Notes: generated by a model not told the origin, from the sequence alone. Numbered from the stretch's first letter, positions 49,048 through 58,084 are shown. The stretch is 64,000 nucleotides of DNA from Rhodopila globiformis (GCF_002937115.1 NZ_NHRY01000250.1:1-64000), one strand, 5' to 3'. Program-made: numbers and translations.

Positions 49048-50536
49048 AGTCTGTGTGGACGAGGTCGAGGTCGCCGAAGCGGGTGAACTCGCCCTCGAAC
49101 AGCAGCGGGATCGTGCCGGTGGGCCCGTGGCGCTGCTTGGCGATGATCAGGTCCGCCCGGTTGTGCGCCTTCGACATGCGCTGCTGCCAGTCTTCCATTG
49201 CGGCGTTGAACTTCTCCGCGCTGCCCTCGAAGCCGACCTCCTTGGGCATCTTCTGTTCGAGGTAATACTCGTCGCGATAGACGAACATCACCGCGTCGGC
49301 GTCCTGCTCGATCGAGCCCGATTCGCGCAAGTCGGCAAGCTGCGGCCGCTTGTCCTCGCGGTTTTCCACCTGGCGGGAGAGCTGCGACAGGGCGATGACC
49401 GGCACCTCCATTTCCTTCGCCAGCGCCTTCAGGCCCTGGGTGATCATGCTGATTTCCAGCACGCGGTTCTCGGGCCTTGTGCCGGCGGCGGGGCGCATCA
49501 GTTGGAGGTAGTCCACCACCACCAGCGCCAAGCCCTTGGTCCGCTTCAGCCGGCGGCAGCGGGTGCGCAGCGCCGACATGGTGATCGCCGGCGTGTCGTC
49601 GATCTGGATCGGCAGGGAGGCGATGTCCCGCGAGACCTGGACGAACTTGTCGAAGTCCTTCTGGCCGATGTCGCCGCGGCGGATGCGGTCGCCGGAGATG
49701 CGCGCTTCCTCGCTGAGCAGACGGGTGGCGAGCTGCTCGGCGCTCATTTCCAGCGAGAAGATGGCGACGCTGGCCTTGGGCATGCCGTTTGGATCTGCGG
49801 CCCGCCCCTCGGCCTGCAGCGCCTTGGCGGCGCCGAATGCGATCTTGGTCGCCAGGGCCGTCTTGCCCATGCCGGGGCGGCCGGCGAGGATGATCAGGTC
49901 CGACGGATGCAGGCCGCCCATCTTGGTGTCAAGGTCGCGCAGTCCGGTGGTCAGGCCGGAGACGCCGCCGGGCTTGCGGAAGGCGCGCTCGGCGCCGAGG
50001 ATCGCCTCGGTCAGCGCGCGCTCGAAGGCGACGAAGCCGCCGGTGCTGCCGCCCTCGGTGGCGAGCTGGAACAGCGCCTGCTCGGCCGCCTCGATCTGCT
50101 GCGGGGCGTCCAGCTCGGCGTCGGCGCCGAAGGCGTTGTTGACGACGGTCTCGCCGACGTCGATCAACTGGCGCCGCAGCCAGGCGTCGTGCACCGCGCG
50201 TCCGTAGTCGCCGGCATTGATGATGCCGACCATGGCGGTGAGCAGTTGCGTCAGGTAGGCGGTACCCCCGACTTCCTCGAGGATGCCGGCGTGTTCGAAC
50301 TCGGCCTTCAGCGTTACCGCGTCGGCGAGTTGTCCAGCCTCCACCCGTCGCTGGATCGCCTGGAAGATCCGACCGTGGATCGGATCGGCGAAGTGCTCGG
50401 GCGCCAGGAATTCAGAGACCCGCTCGTAGGCCTTGTTGTTGGCGAGCAGGGCGCCGAGCAGCGCCTGTTCCGCCTGAAGGTTGGAGGGCGGGAGACGGTG
50501 GGAGAGGCCAAACAGGGGCGGGTCGATGGTGTTCAC
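49037..50536 (-). CDS. dnaB: Replicative DNA helicase
   Basis: This 499-aa helicase has the N-terminal DnaB domain (PSNLQAEQALLGALL, FADPIHGRIFQ) and the RecA-like domain with Walker A AGRPGMGKTALA, Walker B VVVDYLQLM and SRQVENREDKRPQLADLRES. It unwinds DNA at the fork. Upstream sit two DnaA-type boxes (50583-50601). Length is typical. Confidence 0.96.
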   Translation of the reverse strand: MNTIDPPLFGLSHRLPPSNLQAEQALLGALLANNKAYERVSEFLAPEHFADPIHGRIFQAIQRRVEAGQLADAVTLKAEFEHAGILEEVGGTAYLTQLLTAMVGIINAGDYGRAVHDAWLRRQLIDVGETVVNNAFGADAELDAPQQIEAAEQALFQLATEGGSTGGFVAFERALTEAILGAERAFRKPGGVSGLTTGLRDLDTKMGGLHPSDLIILAGRPGMGKTALATKIAFGAAKALQAEGRAADPNGMPKASVAIFSLEMSAEQLATRLLSEEARISGDRIRRGDIGQKDFDKFVQVSRDIASLPIQIDDTPAITMSALRTRCRRLKRTKGLALVVVDYLQLMRPAAGTRPENRVLEISMITQGLKALAKEMEVPVIALSQLSRQVENREDKRPQLADLRESGSIEQDADAVMFVYRDEYYLEQKMPKEVGFEGSAEKFNAAMEDWQQRMSKAHNRADLIIAKQRHGPTGTIPLLFEGEFTRFGDLDLVHTDYAG

Positions 50537-51091
50537 GCAGGCACATTAGCGCAGCCCGCGATCGTGTGCAGCGGCCTCGGCCTGTGGACAACTGTGGATA
50601 ACGGGGAGCAACGCGGGCGGAAAAACAAGCTGGAAAATGCTGGAATTCAGCCGCGGCGAGGTTCGCTTTTTGCCCTCCGCTCCCGGATCACAAGATACCG
50701 ATAAGGCACTCCTGCTGGGCGGGCCGCGGTTGCCGCCGGCACGTCAGACGCTTCCGCCGAATTCGTCCTGGCCCATGGCAACGACCAGGTCGCCGCCGCA
50801 GCCATGGCATGCGCGCTGTTTCGGATGATGGAGATCAAACCGATGGCTGGTGCCGGAGTGGCGGGGGTTTGGCCCGGCCGTCCCACACTTTCATGCAGGG
50901 TGGGTCGGCCGCGCCGGCCATGCAGGGTGGGCCGGCCGCACCGGCCGGTGGCGAACTATCGCGGAGAACTATGAGCGATGCCGGACGTCGATTTCGTCGG
51001 CGGCAAGCGCGTCGTGTACCCGGTCTGCCAGGGCGGGGGCAGGATCATGCTCCGGCTGCAGGACAAGGCGCCCGTTACGGCATAACGCGAG
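50537..51091. other. Gap upstream of dnaB, mostly without recognised genes
   Basis: Besides the DnaA boxes it holds a tandem direct repeat (CAGGGTGGGTCGGCCGCGCC and CAGGGTGGGCCGGCCGCACC, about 50895-50945). A 36-codon open frame near 50978-51088 (MPDVDFVGGKRVVYPVC) has no family I recognise. No supported gene. Confidence 0.4.
50583..50601 (-). promoter_or_regulatory. Paired DnaA boxes upstream of dnaB
   Basis: On the minus strand TTATCCACA (50593-50601) is a perfect DnaA box and TTGTCCACA (50583-50591) is one mismatch away. They are ten bases apart, about 50 bases upstream of the dnaB ATG. Confidence 0.5.
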
Positions 51092-51418
51092 CTATTCAAA
51101 AAGCGTGGCGACCCTGGCGAGCACTTCGAACACGACCTCATCCGGAACCGTTTCAAGGAGCCGGCCGCCGCGATCCTGCAAATCCAGTACGCGCGGCTGA
51201 TCGCAGCGGACAACGCCGGTCGTCTGGGTGCCGGCCAGCGGCACAGCAAACCTGATCCGGCGCGCGAACTCACCGCCATTGGTGATTGGCAGGACGACGG
51301 GCAGCCGTGTTACCGCGTTGAATGCGTCGGGTGACACAATCAGTACTGGCCGGTGCCCGCGCCGTTCGCGACCGCACGTCGGCTCAAGCGCCACCATCCA
51401 GATTTCGCCGCGGTTCAC
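51092..51418 (-). CDS. mazF: MazF/PemK-family toxin (mRNA interferase)
   Basis: This 108-aa toxin starts VNRGEIWMVALEPTCGRERRGHRPVLIVS, the MazF/ChpB opening with the RGHRPVLIVSPDAFN loop. It contains VVLPITNGG and GVVRCDQPRVLDLQDR. It cleaves mRNA at short sequences. I start it at the GTG at 51418, which overlaps the antitoxin stop (GTGA); the longer frame lies in the antitoxin gene. Confidence 0.92.
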   Translation of the reverse strand: MNRGEIWMVALEPTCGRERRGHRPVLIVSPDAFNAVTRLPVVLPITNGGEFARRIRFAVPLAGTQTTGVVRCDQPRVLDLQDRGGRLLETVPDEVVFEVLARVATLFE

Positions 51419-51669
51419 AGTTCCTCCAGTCCTCTTGGAGGCGAATCCAGCCATTCGTCGTCTCGCGTATCCCGCGCATAATCGGAACCATCCAGAAGGG
51501 CCTGAAGCGTGTAGCGTGGCCGGGACGCCTTGATCTCGATGACGTCGCCGACGAGCGTGATCTCGACTTCCGATCCCGCGTGCAGGCGGGCTTGATCCAG
51601 CAGGGCGGGCGGCACCGGAAGCATGATCGATCCGCCTACCTTCCGCAACCGCGTGACGGACATGGGCAT
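51415..51669 (-). CDS. mazE: MazE/AbrB-family antitoxin
   Basis: This 84-aa protein has an AbrB-type swapped-hairpin domain in its first 50 residues (VTRLRKVGGSIMLPVPPALLD, GSEVEITLVGDVIEIKA). The acidic tail (YARDTRDDEWLDSPPRGLEEL) binds MazF. A second ATG two codons later (51663) could be the true start. It is the first gene of the mazEF pair. Confidence 0.9.
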   Translation of the reverse strand: MPMSVTRLRKVGGSIMLPVPPALLDQARLHAGSEVEITLVGDVIEIKASRPRYTLQALLDGSDYARDTRDDEWLDSPPRGLEEL

Positions 51670-51676
51670 CTCTCTA

Positions 51677-51682
51677 ATTATA
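51677..51682 (-). promoter_or_regulatory. Probable -10 element of mazEF
   Basis: TATAAT on the minus strand lies seven bases upstream of the first mazE ATG, inside the AT-rich tract 51675-51695. The -35 region is poor. The message would have an almost absent leader. Confidence 0.35.
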
Positions 51683-51756
51683 CTTTTATATAACTACCCG
51701 CGACCTTGATGTAAAGGGCCTGAGCCAAAATTACCGCTTCAATTGGCGCTCGAGCG

Positions 51757-51832
51757 CCCTTGCCCGATAGGGGTCGGGAAGTTTCCTCCCCGCCCTCCGA
51801 ACCGTGCTGGCGGATCACCCGCACACGGCTCT
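51757..51832 (-). mobile_element. Possible group II intron remnant
   Basis: On the minus strand GAGCCGTGTGCGG, then CGCCAGCACGGTTC, followed by GGAGGGCGGGGAGG, resembles the conserved stem found next to the reverse-transcriptase ORF of bacterial group II introns. No reverse transcriptase ORF follows. It touches the end of the hypothetical gene at 51831. Confidence 0.45.
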
Positions 51833-52364
51833 AGTTGCTGGTTTCCTCATCGGGAGTGTCTGGCTGCTGCATGAGCTTCTGAAAGGGTGACCCGTCCATG
51901 CTTTGCCGAGAACTACAGCAGACCGCAGGTCGGTTGGGACGCACAGGCGGCCTGTCTTCGCGGCCTGTCTTCACCGTCATGGCCCGGCTTGTCCGGGCCA
52001 CCTGTCGCGGCATCGGTGCTTGAACAGGTGGCCCGGACAAGCCGGGCCATGACGCTGTCGGTGCACCGTCGCCCTGTCCCAACCTACCTGCGGTTTGCTG
52101 CAGCAGGCGATCCCTGATGGCTTCCCTGACGCCGTTGCCCAGCGCCAACACCATGCAATTGATGCCGATCAAAAGCTTCGTCCACCACAGTTCGTGGGGC
52201 TCCCCACCGGTGGCTTTCGTAACCCTCAGCAAGGTGCCCAGCAGCGGGACGACCACCGCTGGGACCTCATACGCAGCCGTCAGAGCAGCAGGACGATCGC
52301 CAATGCGACCATTGCCCCGCCAAAGGCTGAATTTTCCGGCTTCGGCTTCGGGGTGTCCTTGCAT
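51831..52364 (-). CDS. Hypothetical membrane protein carrying an in-frame palindromic repeat
   Basis: This 177-aa open frame has hydrophobic segments at residues 30-50 (VPAVVVPLLGTLLRVTKATG) and 60-85 (LLIGINCMVLALGNGVREAI). It continues through a palindromic repeat (residues about 103-130, translated as SWPGLSGPPVQAPMPRQVAR) and ends in a short polar tail (SPFQKLMQQPDTPDEETSN). No family is recognised. It may be a real small membrane protein extended by the insert, or a decaying fragment. Confidence 0.4.
   Translation of the reverse strand: MQGHPEAEAGKFSLWRGNGRIGDRPAALTAAYEVPAVVVPLLGTLLRVTKATGGEPHELWWTKLLIGINCMVLALGNGVREAIRDRLLQQTAGRLGQGDGAPTASWPGLSGPPVQAPMPRQVARTSRAMTVKTGREDRPPVRPNRPAVCCSSRQSMDGSPFQKLMQQPDTPDEETSN
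51911..52095. repeat. Nested repeat: palindrome within TTGGGAC-type inverted arms
   Basis: Outer arms (about 51911-51942, AGCAGACCGCAGGTCGG, and 52077-52102, with CCTGCGGTTTGCTGC) are imperfect inverted copies. Inside them the 30-bp perfect arms at 51976-52005 and 52024-52053 (GTCATGGCCCGGCTTGTCC) form the common palindrome. Confidence 0.75.
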
Positions 52365-52654
52365 ACCCCAACACCAGGAAGCGCACCGCCGCCGACCTGG
52401 TCGAGTTCTGCCAAGCTAAGCGCTCGTGGTGACGAAATAACCTTTGATTGCATCATGTTGACCTCTCCCGGCGCTGGATGAAGGCATGCGCCGGTCGCTT
52501 TATTTCAAAGGCAAAGACGATCGTCTGTGGGCCGGGCCACATGGCTGCAGGGTGATTGCCAAACAATCGTCTCCCGACCGCTACCTATCATTCGCGCTTG
52601 GACATGACGGTGACGGCGCGCGGTCGTCCTGTCTCAACCGATCTGTGGCCTGCT

Positions 52655-53506
52655 TCAACCTGTCGCGCGGATCAGCGCCGCCCAGCGGTCCAGGATGGGC
52701 AGCACCACGCCCTCTTTCTCGGCCGGCAGCGCGACCGCCACGCGGTCGATGCCGAGGTCGCGATAGCGCTTCAGCGTGTCGGCATCCTCGGACGCGGCGA
52801 ACACCGAGACCGGACAGGATGCCGGGTCACGGCCGGCTTCCTTCAGCATCTCGCGGAACTTCGGCACGGTTTCGAACACGTCGCCATAGCCCGGGCGTCC
52901 CGCCAGTGGAATCCAGCCGTCGCCGTAGCGGGCGGCGCGGCGGGCGCCGTGCGGGAAGGCGCCGCCGACGATCACCGGCGGATGCGGCTGCTGCACCGGC
53001 TTCGGCCAGGTCATCATCGGGTCGAAGTTCACGAACTCGCCGTGGTATTCGGGCTTGGTTTCGGTCCAGATCGCCTTCATCGCCTCGATCCGTTCGCGCA
53101 CCAGCTTGGCGCGGGTGGTGAAGACGGTGCCGTGGTTCTCCATCTCCTCGGCGTTCCAGCCGACGCCGATGCCGAACAGGAAGCGCCCGGCCGACACCTG
53201 GTCGATCGAGGCGACCAGCTTCGCCGTCTGGATCGGGTCGCGCTGGTTGACCAGGCAGACGCCGGTGCCGACCTTCAGCGTCTTCGTGGCGGCCGCGGCG
53301 GCAGTCAGGGTGACGAACGGGTCCATCACGTCGTAGTACATCTTCGGCAACTCCCCTCCCCCCGGCCACGGCGAGCGCCGCGACAGCGGGATGTGGGAGT
53401 GCTCCGGCGCCCAGACCGACTCGAAGCCGCGTTCCTCCAGCGCTTTCGCCAGCGCGGCCGGGGTCATCGAATAATCGGTGAGGAACATCGAAGCGCCGAA
53501 ATGCAT
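52655..53506 (-). CDS. LLM-class (luciferase-like, F420-type) oxidoreductase
   Basis: This 283-aa TIM-barrel protein has the LLM opening (MHFGASMFLTDYSMTPAALA, with FESVWAPEHSHIPLSR after it). It continues with GTGVCLVNQRDPIQTAKLVA, the flavin-site SAGRFLFGIGVGWNAEEMENHG and PPVIVGGAFPHGARRAARY. Such proteins use FMN or F420; the substrate is unknown and no F420 genes are visible here. The start at 53506 follows AGGAGA at good spacing. Confidence 0.92.
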   Translation of the reverse strand: MHFGASMFLTDYSMTPAALAKALEERGFESVWAPEHSHIPLSRRSPWPGGGELPKMYYDVMDPFVTLTAAAAATKTLKVGTGVCLVNQRDPIQTAKLVASIDQVSAGRFLFGIGVGWNAEEMENHGTVFTTRAKLVRERIEAMKAIWTETKPEYHGEFVNFDPMMTWPKPVQQPHPPVIVGGAFPHGARRAARYGDGWIPLAGRPGYGDVFETVPKFREMLKEAGRDPASCPVSVFAASEDADTLKRYRDLGIDRVAVALPAEKEGVVLPILDRWAALIRATG

Positions 53507-53608
53507 GGCCCGTCTCCTGTTGTTATGCCAGTACTCGTTATGCCGGTACTCTGGCACGATCAGGAGACGCCGTTAATCCTGCCGCCACGGCAGGCCATCA
53601 CCGGCGCG

Positions 53609-54865
53609 CTACCGCTGGAGCGGATTTGAGGCCGCGACAGGGTGCGTTGCCGGCTGCGCGCCTTCCATGGCAGTGACATAATCCCGCGTGATCGGCACCA
53701 CCCCGTGCCGATGGACAAGCTGCGCCTGCCAGACCATGTGGCCGCGGTAGCGGAAGGTCAGTTCCGACACGCAGAAATAGAATTCAAACATACGGCAGAA
53801 ACGTTCGTCGTACAGCGTCGCGATCGCGTCACGGTTGGCGGCGAAGCGGCGGCGCCAGTGACGCAACGTCTCGGCGTAGTGCATCCGCAGGATCTCGATA
53901 TCGGTGGTCATCAGACCACTGCGTTCAATCGGCAGCAGGACCTCGGACAGCGCCGGAGAATAGCCGCCGGGGAAGATATATTTCTGCAACCAGGGGTTAG
54001 TACCACCCGGTCCATCACTACGGCCGATAGCGTGAATCAGGGCAACCCCGCTCTCGTCGAGGCAGCGGGCCACCGTGTTGAAATACTCATGGTAGTGGCT
54101 GATGCCAACGTGCTCGAACATCCCAACCGAGACGATCCGGTCGAACGTTTCATCGACCTGACGATAATCCATCAATTCGAACCGCACGCGGTCCTGCAGC
54201 CCTTCCGCCGCCGCGCGCGCCCGGGATTCGGTCAGTTGTTCCTGCGAGAGGGTGATGCCGGTGACATGTGCGCCATAATCGCGCGCCAGGGTCAGCGCCA
54301 TGCCGCCCCAGCCGCTGCCGATGTCCAGCACGCGCAGCCCCGGACGGTCCAGCAGCAGCTTCGCGGCGATGTGACGTTTCTTCGCCGCCTGCGCTTCCTC
54401 CAGCGTTTCGTCGCCCCTTGGGAAATAGGCGCAGGAATATTGCCGATCACGATCCAGAAAAAGACTGTAGAGCCGGCCGTTGAGATCGTAATGATGCGCG
54501 ACATTCCGTTGCGACCTTGCAATCGGATTGTACTGCCTCAGGCGCCGATCGGCGGCGCTGAGCAGTTCCTGCAGCCGCAGCAGCGGATGGCCGTTGGGAT
54601 TGTCCCCAAGGCTTGCCATCACCACGTCCATCACATCGTAGATACTGCCATCTTCGGGCACCAGCGTGCCATCCATGTAGGCTTCGCCGGTGGCCAGGGC
54701 CGGAGTCGCCGTCAAACGGCGTACCGTTTGCCAGTCCCGCAGGCGCATGGTGGCATGCGGTTCATTATCGGTGCCATAAGTTTTACGGGATCCATCCGGC
54801 CAGATAACTGTCAACCGGCCGGCTGTGATGAGTCCCTGCAGAATGGCGTCAAGAACAACTCGCAT
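53609..54865 (-). CDS. cfa: Cyclopropane-fatty-acyl-phospholipid synthase
   Basis: This 418-aa SAM-dependent methyltransferase adds a methylene bridge to unsaturated phospholipid acyl chains. It has the SAM loop VLDIGSGWGGMAL, SQEQLTESRARAA, SVGMFEHVGISHY, the conserved HYDLNG segment (VAHHYDLNGRLYSLFL) and the C-terminal CVSELTFRYRGHMVWQAQL. The start is the ATG at 54865 encoding MRVVLDAILQG. The inverted repeat at 54974-55007 separates it from rplI. Confidence 0.93.
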   Translation of the reverse strand: MRVVLDAILQGLITAGRLTVIWPDGSRKTYGTDNEPHATMRLRDWQTVRRLTATPALATGEAYMDGTLVPEDGSIYDVMDVVMASLGDNPNGHPLLRLQELLSAADRRLRQYNPIARSQRNVAHHYDLNGRLYSLFLDRDRQYSCAYFPRGDETLEEAQAAKKRHIAAKLLLDRPGLRVLDIGSGWGGMALTLARDYGAHVTGITLSQEQLTESRARAAAEGLQDRVRFELMDYRQVDETFDRIVSVGMFEHVGISHYHEYFNTVARCLDESGVALIHAIGRSDGPGGTNPWLQKYIFPGGYSPALSEVLLPIERSGLMTTDIEILRMHYAETLRHWRRRFAANRDAIATLYDERFCRMFEFYFCVSELTFRYRGHMVWQAQLVHRHGVVPITRDYVTAMEGAQPATHPVAASNPLQR

Positions 54866-54973
54866 CGCACCCGAATCCTGATCTTGACCCGGCGATCGGG
54901 CCAAGCATGGACCAGTAGCGCGATCCTGTCAAACCGGTGACAGCCGTCCAGTGTTCAAGTCTTTGTGCCATGA

Positions 54974-55007
54974 GGCGTTCTGTCCCGTTTCTGGAACAGA
55001 ACGCCTT
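54974..55007. terminator. Strong stem-loop between cfa and rplI
   Basis: AGGCGTTCTGT (54974-54984) and ACAGAACGCCT (54997-55007) pair perfectly over 11 bp with a 12-base loop. It lies just downstream of rplI on the minus strand and probably ends the ribosomal operon, although the minus strand has no T-run. On the plus strand TTCGTTT follows. Confidence 0.6.
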
Positions 55008-55016
55008 CGTTTCGGG

Positions 55017-55580
55017 CTAGGCTTGCGTGTCGCCCTCGAAAATTTGTTCCGCGGTCGGCGCCTGCTCCTCGTCCTCCTCGGCCGGGGCCTCGGCACGCTC
55101 GCCGCGGGCCTGGCGCTCGGCCTCTTCCGGGCTGCGGGCGACGTTGACGGAAACCGGGATCGACACTTCCGGATGCAGCGCGACGCGGACCGCGGCGACG
55201 CCGAGGGTCTTGATCGGGTGCTCCAGCACCACCTGGCTGCGGCTGATGGTCAGGCCGGCGGCGGTGGCGGCGTCGGCGATGTCGCGCGCGGACACCGAGC
55301 CGTACAGGCTGCCCGACTCACCCGCCTGGCGGATGATGACGACGGTCAGCCCGCCGACACGCTCGGCCAGCCGCTCGGCTTCCTCGCGGCGCTTGATGTT
55401 CTGCGCTTCCAGCTGCGCGCGCTGCTGCTCGAACCGGGCGATGTTGTCCTTGCTCGCGCGCAGCGCCTTCTTCTGCGGCAGGAGGCAGTTGCGGGCATAG
55501 CCCGGCTTCACCTTCACCCTGTCGCCCATCTGCCCCAGCTTCTCGACGCGCTGCAGCAGGATCAGTTCAACGGCGGCCAT
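55017..55580 (-). CDS. rplI: 50S ribosomal protein L9
   Basis: This 187-aa protein has the L9 N-terminal domain ([39 protein letters not shown]), the long connecting helix and the C-terminal domain ([17 protein letters not shown]). About 35 residues of Glu/Ala/Gln-rich tail follow, which most bacteria lack. It is the last gene of rpsF-rpsR-rplI. Confidence 0.96.
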   Translation of the reverse strand: MAAVELILLQRVEKLGQMGDRVKVKPGYARNCLLPQKKALRASKDNIARFEQQRAQLEAQNIKRREEAERLAERVGGLTVVIIRQAGESGSLYGSVSARDIADAATAAGLTISRSQVVLEHPIKTLGVAAVRVALHPEVSIPVSVNVARSPEEAERQARGERAEAPAEEDEEQAPTAEQIFEGDTQA

Positions 55581-55592
55581 GTCTCCTGCTCC

Positions 55593-55865
55593 TTACGCGA
55601 CGATGTAGGGCAGCAGCGCCAGGAACCGGGCGCGCTTGATGGCGACCGCGAGTTCGCGCTGCTTCTTGGCCGACACCGCGGTGATGCGGCTCGGCACGAT
55701 CTTGCCGCGCTCGGACAGGAAGCGGGACAGCAGGCGGACATCCTTGTAGTCAATCTTCGGCGCGTTCGGGCCGGAGAACGGGCAGGACTTGCGGCGGCGG
55801 TAGAACGGGCGGCGGGCGCCGACAGCGGTGCGCCGGGCGGCGGGATTGACTTCGGTATCGGACAT
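55593..55865 (-). CDS. rpsR: 30S ribosomal protein S18
   Basis: This 90-aa protein has the S18 core [22 protein letters not shown] and the basic C-terminal motif [17 protein letters not shown]. It binds S6 on the small subunit. It sits between rpsF and rplI, six bases after rpsF. Confidence 0.97.
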   Translation of the reverse strand: MSDTEVNPAARRTAVGARRPFYRRRKSCPFSGPNAPKIDYKDVRLLSRFLSERGKIVPSRITAVSAKKQRELAVAIKRARFLALLPYIVA

Positions 55866-55871
55866 GGCTGC

Positions 55872-56342
55872 TTACTCCTCGACGGCGCCAGGACGGAATT
55901 CTTCACCCTGGAAGGAGTCGCGGGCACGGAACTCCTCACGGTCGTCGAAGCCGCGGCGGCGGCCGCTTTCGAAGCGCCCGGCGGGCTTCGGACCACGGAA
56001 GGTGCGCTCCCGCTCGTCCGACTTGCGCGACAGGATGGCGGACGGGGCTTCATCGATCTCGTCGACGCGCACGGTCATGAAGCGCAGCACGTCTTCATTG
56101 AGCCCGAGCTTGCGCTCCATCTCGGTGACGAAGGCGGGCTTGGCGTCGAGGCCGAGGAACAGGTAGTGGCCCTTGCGGTTCTTCTTGATCCGGTAGGCCA
56201 GGCTGCGCAGACCCCAGTACTCGCGCTTCTTCACCGCGCCGCCATCGGTTTCCAGCTCGGACCCGATGTCGTCGGCGATCTGCTCGACCTGCTGCTGCGT
56301 GACATCATTCCGTGCGATCAGCACGGTTTCATAAAGCGGCAT
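55872..56342 (-). CDS. rpsF: 30S ribosomal protein S6
   Basis: This 156-aa protein has the S6 fold (MPLYETVLIARNDVTQQQVE, WGLRSLAYRIKKNRKGHYL, NEDVLRFMTVRVDEID). It also has a C-terminal extension of about 50 residues rich in Arg, Glu, Phe and Gly (KPAGRFESGRRRGFDDREEF). It is the first gene of rpsF-rpsR-rplI. Confidence 0.96.
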   Translation of the reverse strand: MPLYETVLIARNDVTQQQVEQIADDIGSELETDGGAVKKREYWGLRSLAYRIKKNRKGHYLFLGLDAKPAFVTEMERKLGLNEDVLRFMTVRVDEIDEAPSAILSRKSDERERTFRGPKPAGRFESGRRRGFDDREEFRARDSFQGEEFRPGAVEE

Positions 56343-56799
56343 GATGAACCCCCTGTGGCTTGTCTCTGCCCATGGCCTGGATCGGGCCGTTTCCGGGATG
56401 GAAACCGGGCATAGCCGGACGCGATGCCGTCGCCTCCGGCAGGGAAGGCGCGGCTTGAAGCACGGATCGGGGGCGAACGCAACAGAAGAACGTGATGGCT
56501 ACGCGGCGCCGGCGGCGGCCGGCCGATGGCAGGGCGGCTTGCGAGCCTGGTCTTTCCGGTCGGAAGGCCGGGGGGTCCCGGTGGTCGGGCCGGCGTTCGG
56601 GCTACCCGCGTAGTCCGCCTCGGGACGCCACGCCCGTTCACGACGCTGTCGATGCCGCTCTCCTGCGGCCTGTCTTATTGTCTTGTACGTATCGTGATGT
56701 TGCCAACCATGTCCCGAGGCTGACGAGGGACACGGCGGCATGCCGCTGGTTTCCAGGTTCGGCGCGCCCCGGGTCGGCGCGATCAACCCATGGCCGGCC
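56343..56799. other. Leader and promoter region of rpsF; no gene
   Basis: These 457 bases separate rpsF from the convergent end of the amidohydrolase gene. I see no gene, repeat of the common families or clear riboregulatory hairpin. Confidence 0.45.
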
Positions 56800-57975
56800 T
56801 CACCCAACCGCCCCCTTCGGCAGCTTCTTCTCGGCGATCCTGGCAAACAGCGCGACGCCATACGGGATGGTTGCGTCATTGAAGTCATACCGGTGATTGT
56901 GCAGCGCCGCGCTGTCGCCGTTGCCCAGGTTGATATGCGCGCCGGGCACCTGTTCCAGCATGAAGCTGAAGTCCTCCGATCCCATGCCGGGCGGCGCGTC
57001 GCGGCGCACATTGTCCTCACCCGCCAGTTCCGCCGCCGCATCGCCGAGGACGATGGCTTCCTGCGCGTTGTTGACCAGCGGTGCGAACAGCAGCCGGAAA
57101 TCCAGTTCCGCCTCGGCGCCGAACCCGGCGGCCAGGCTGGTGGACAGCCGCGCCATGTTATCCCGGATCGCGTCCATCACCTCCGGCTTCAGCGTCCGCA
57201 CCGTGCCGGCCAGGGTCGCGGATTGCGGAATCACGTTGTAGGCGTCGCCGGCCTGGATGCGGGTGATGCTGAGCACCGCGGTGTCCGCCGCGGCGATGTT
57301 ACGGGACACAATCGATTGCAGCGCCGTGCCCAGGTGGCAGGCGACGATCACCGGATCGATGCCATGATGCGGATGGGCGCCGTGCGCGCCCTTGCCGGTG
57401 ATGTGGATGTCGAAGAAAGCCCCGCCCGCCATGCGCGCCCCCGGGCCGATCATGAAGCGGCCAACCGGCAGGCCGGGGCGGTTGTGCATGCCATAGACGT
57501 AGTTGCAGGGGAAACGTTCAAACAGGCCGTCCTTCAGCATCTCCAGCGCGCCGCCGATGCCTTCCTCGGCAGGCTGGAAGATGAAGTTGACGGTGCCGTT
57601 GAAGTTGCGCGTCTCGGCCAGGTATTTCGCCGCCCCCAGCAGCATCGTGGTGTGGCCGTCATGGCCGCAGGCGTGCATCCGCCCCGGAATCCGGCTGGCA
57701 TAGGGCAAATCCGTCGCCTCCAGGATCGGCAGGGCGTCCATGTCGGCGCGCAGGCCGACGGCGTCCTGGCCGTTGCCGCTGCGCAGCACGCCGACGACTC
57801 CGGTCCGGCCGACGCCGCGATGCACCTCGACGCCCCATTCCTCCAGCTTGCGGGCGACCAGATCGGCGGTGCGATACTCCTCCAGGCCCAGTTCCGGATG
57901 CGCGTGGATGTCGCGCCGGATCGCGGCAAGTTCGTCCTGAAACTGGCGGGCACGTTCGAGCGGGTTCTGGGTCAT
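56800..57975 (-). CDS. M20-family amidohydrolase (hippurate hydrolase-like)
   Basis: This 391-aa metallo-amidohydrolase has metal-site residues in LRADMDALPI, ACGHDGHTTMLLGAA, QPAEEGIGGA and MGSEDFSFML, and the dimerisation-domain motif GAHGAHPHHGIDP. Relatives hydrolyse N-acyl amino acids, hippurate or indole-acetyl conjugates. The start is the ATG giving MTQNPLERARQFQDELA; the longer frame adds a Pro-rich, non-conserved stretch. It is divergent from the hydrolase at 58085. Confidence 0.93.
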   Translation of the reverse strand: MTQNPLERARQFQDELAAIRRDIHAHPELGLEEYRTADLVARKLEEWGVEVHRGVGRTGVVGVLRSGNGQDAVGLRADMDALPILEATDLPYASRIPGRMHACGHDGHTTMLLGAAKYLAETRNFNGTVNFIFQPAEEGIGGALEMLKDGLFERFPCNYVYGMHNRPGLPVGRFMIGPGARMAGGAFFDIHITGKGAHGAHPHHGIDPVIVACHLGTALQSIVSRNIAAADTAVLSITRIQAGDAYNVIPQSATLAGTVRTLKPEVMDAIRDNMARLSTSLAAGFGAEAELDFRLLFAPLVNNAQEAIVLGDAAAELAGEDNVRRDAPPGMGSEDFSFMLEQVPGAHINLGNGDSAALHNHRYDFNDATIPYGVALFARIAEKKLPKGAVG

Positions 57976-58084
57976 CAACAGGATCCTGGCTGGTGGCTCG
58001 AGCGGTGACCATAGCCAGCCGTCCCTTGCCAGGCCAGAGCCGGCGGGGTGTTGTTGCGGACCGGCACGGGGAGAACCATCGTCC

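Noticed and set aside
50809-51255. Open frame of 148 codons upstream of mazF
   Set aside because: It runs over a tandem direct repeat and antisense to mazF, with no motif.
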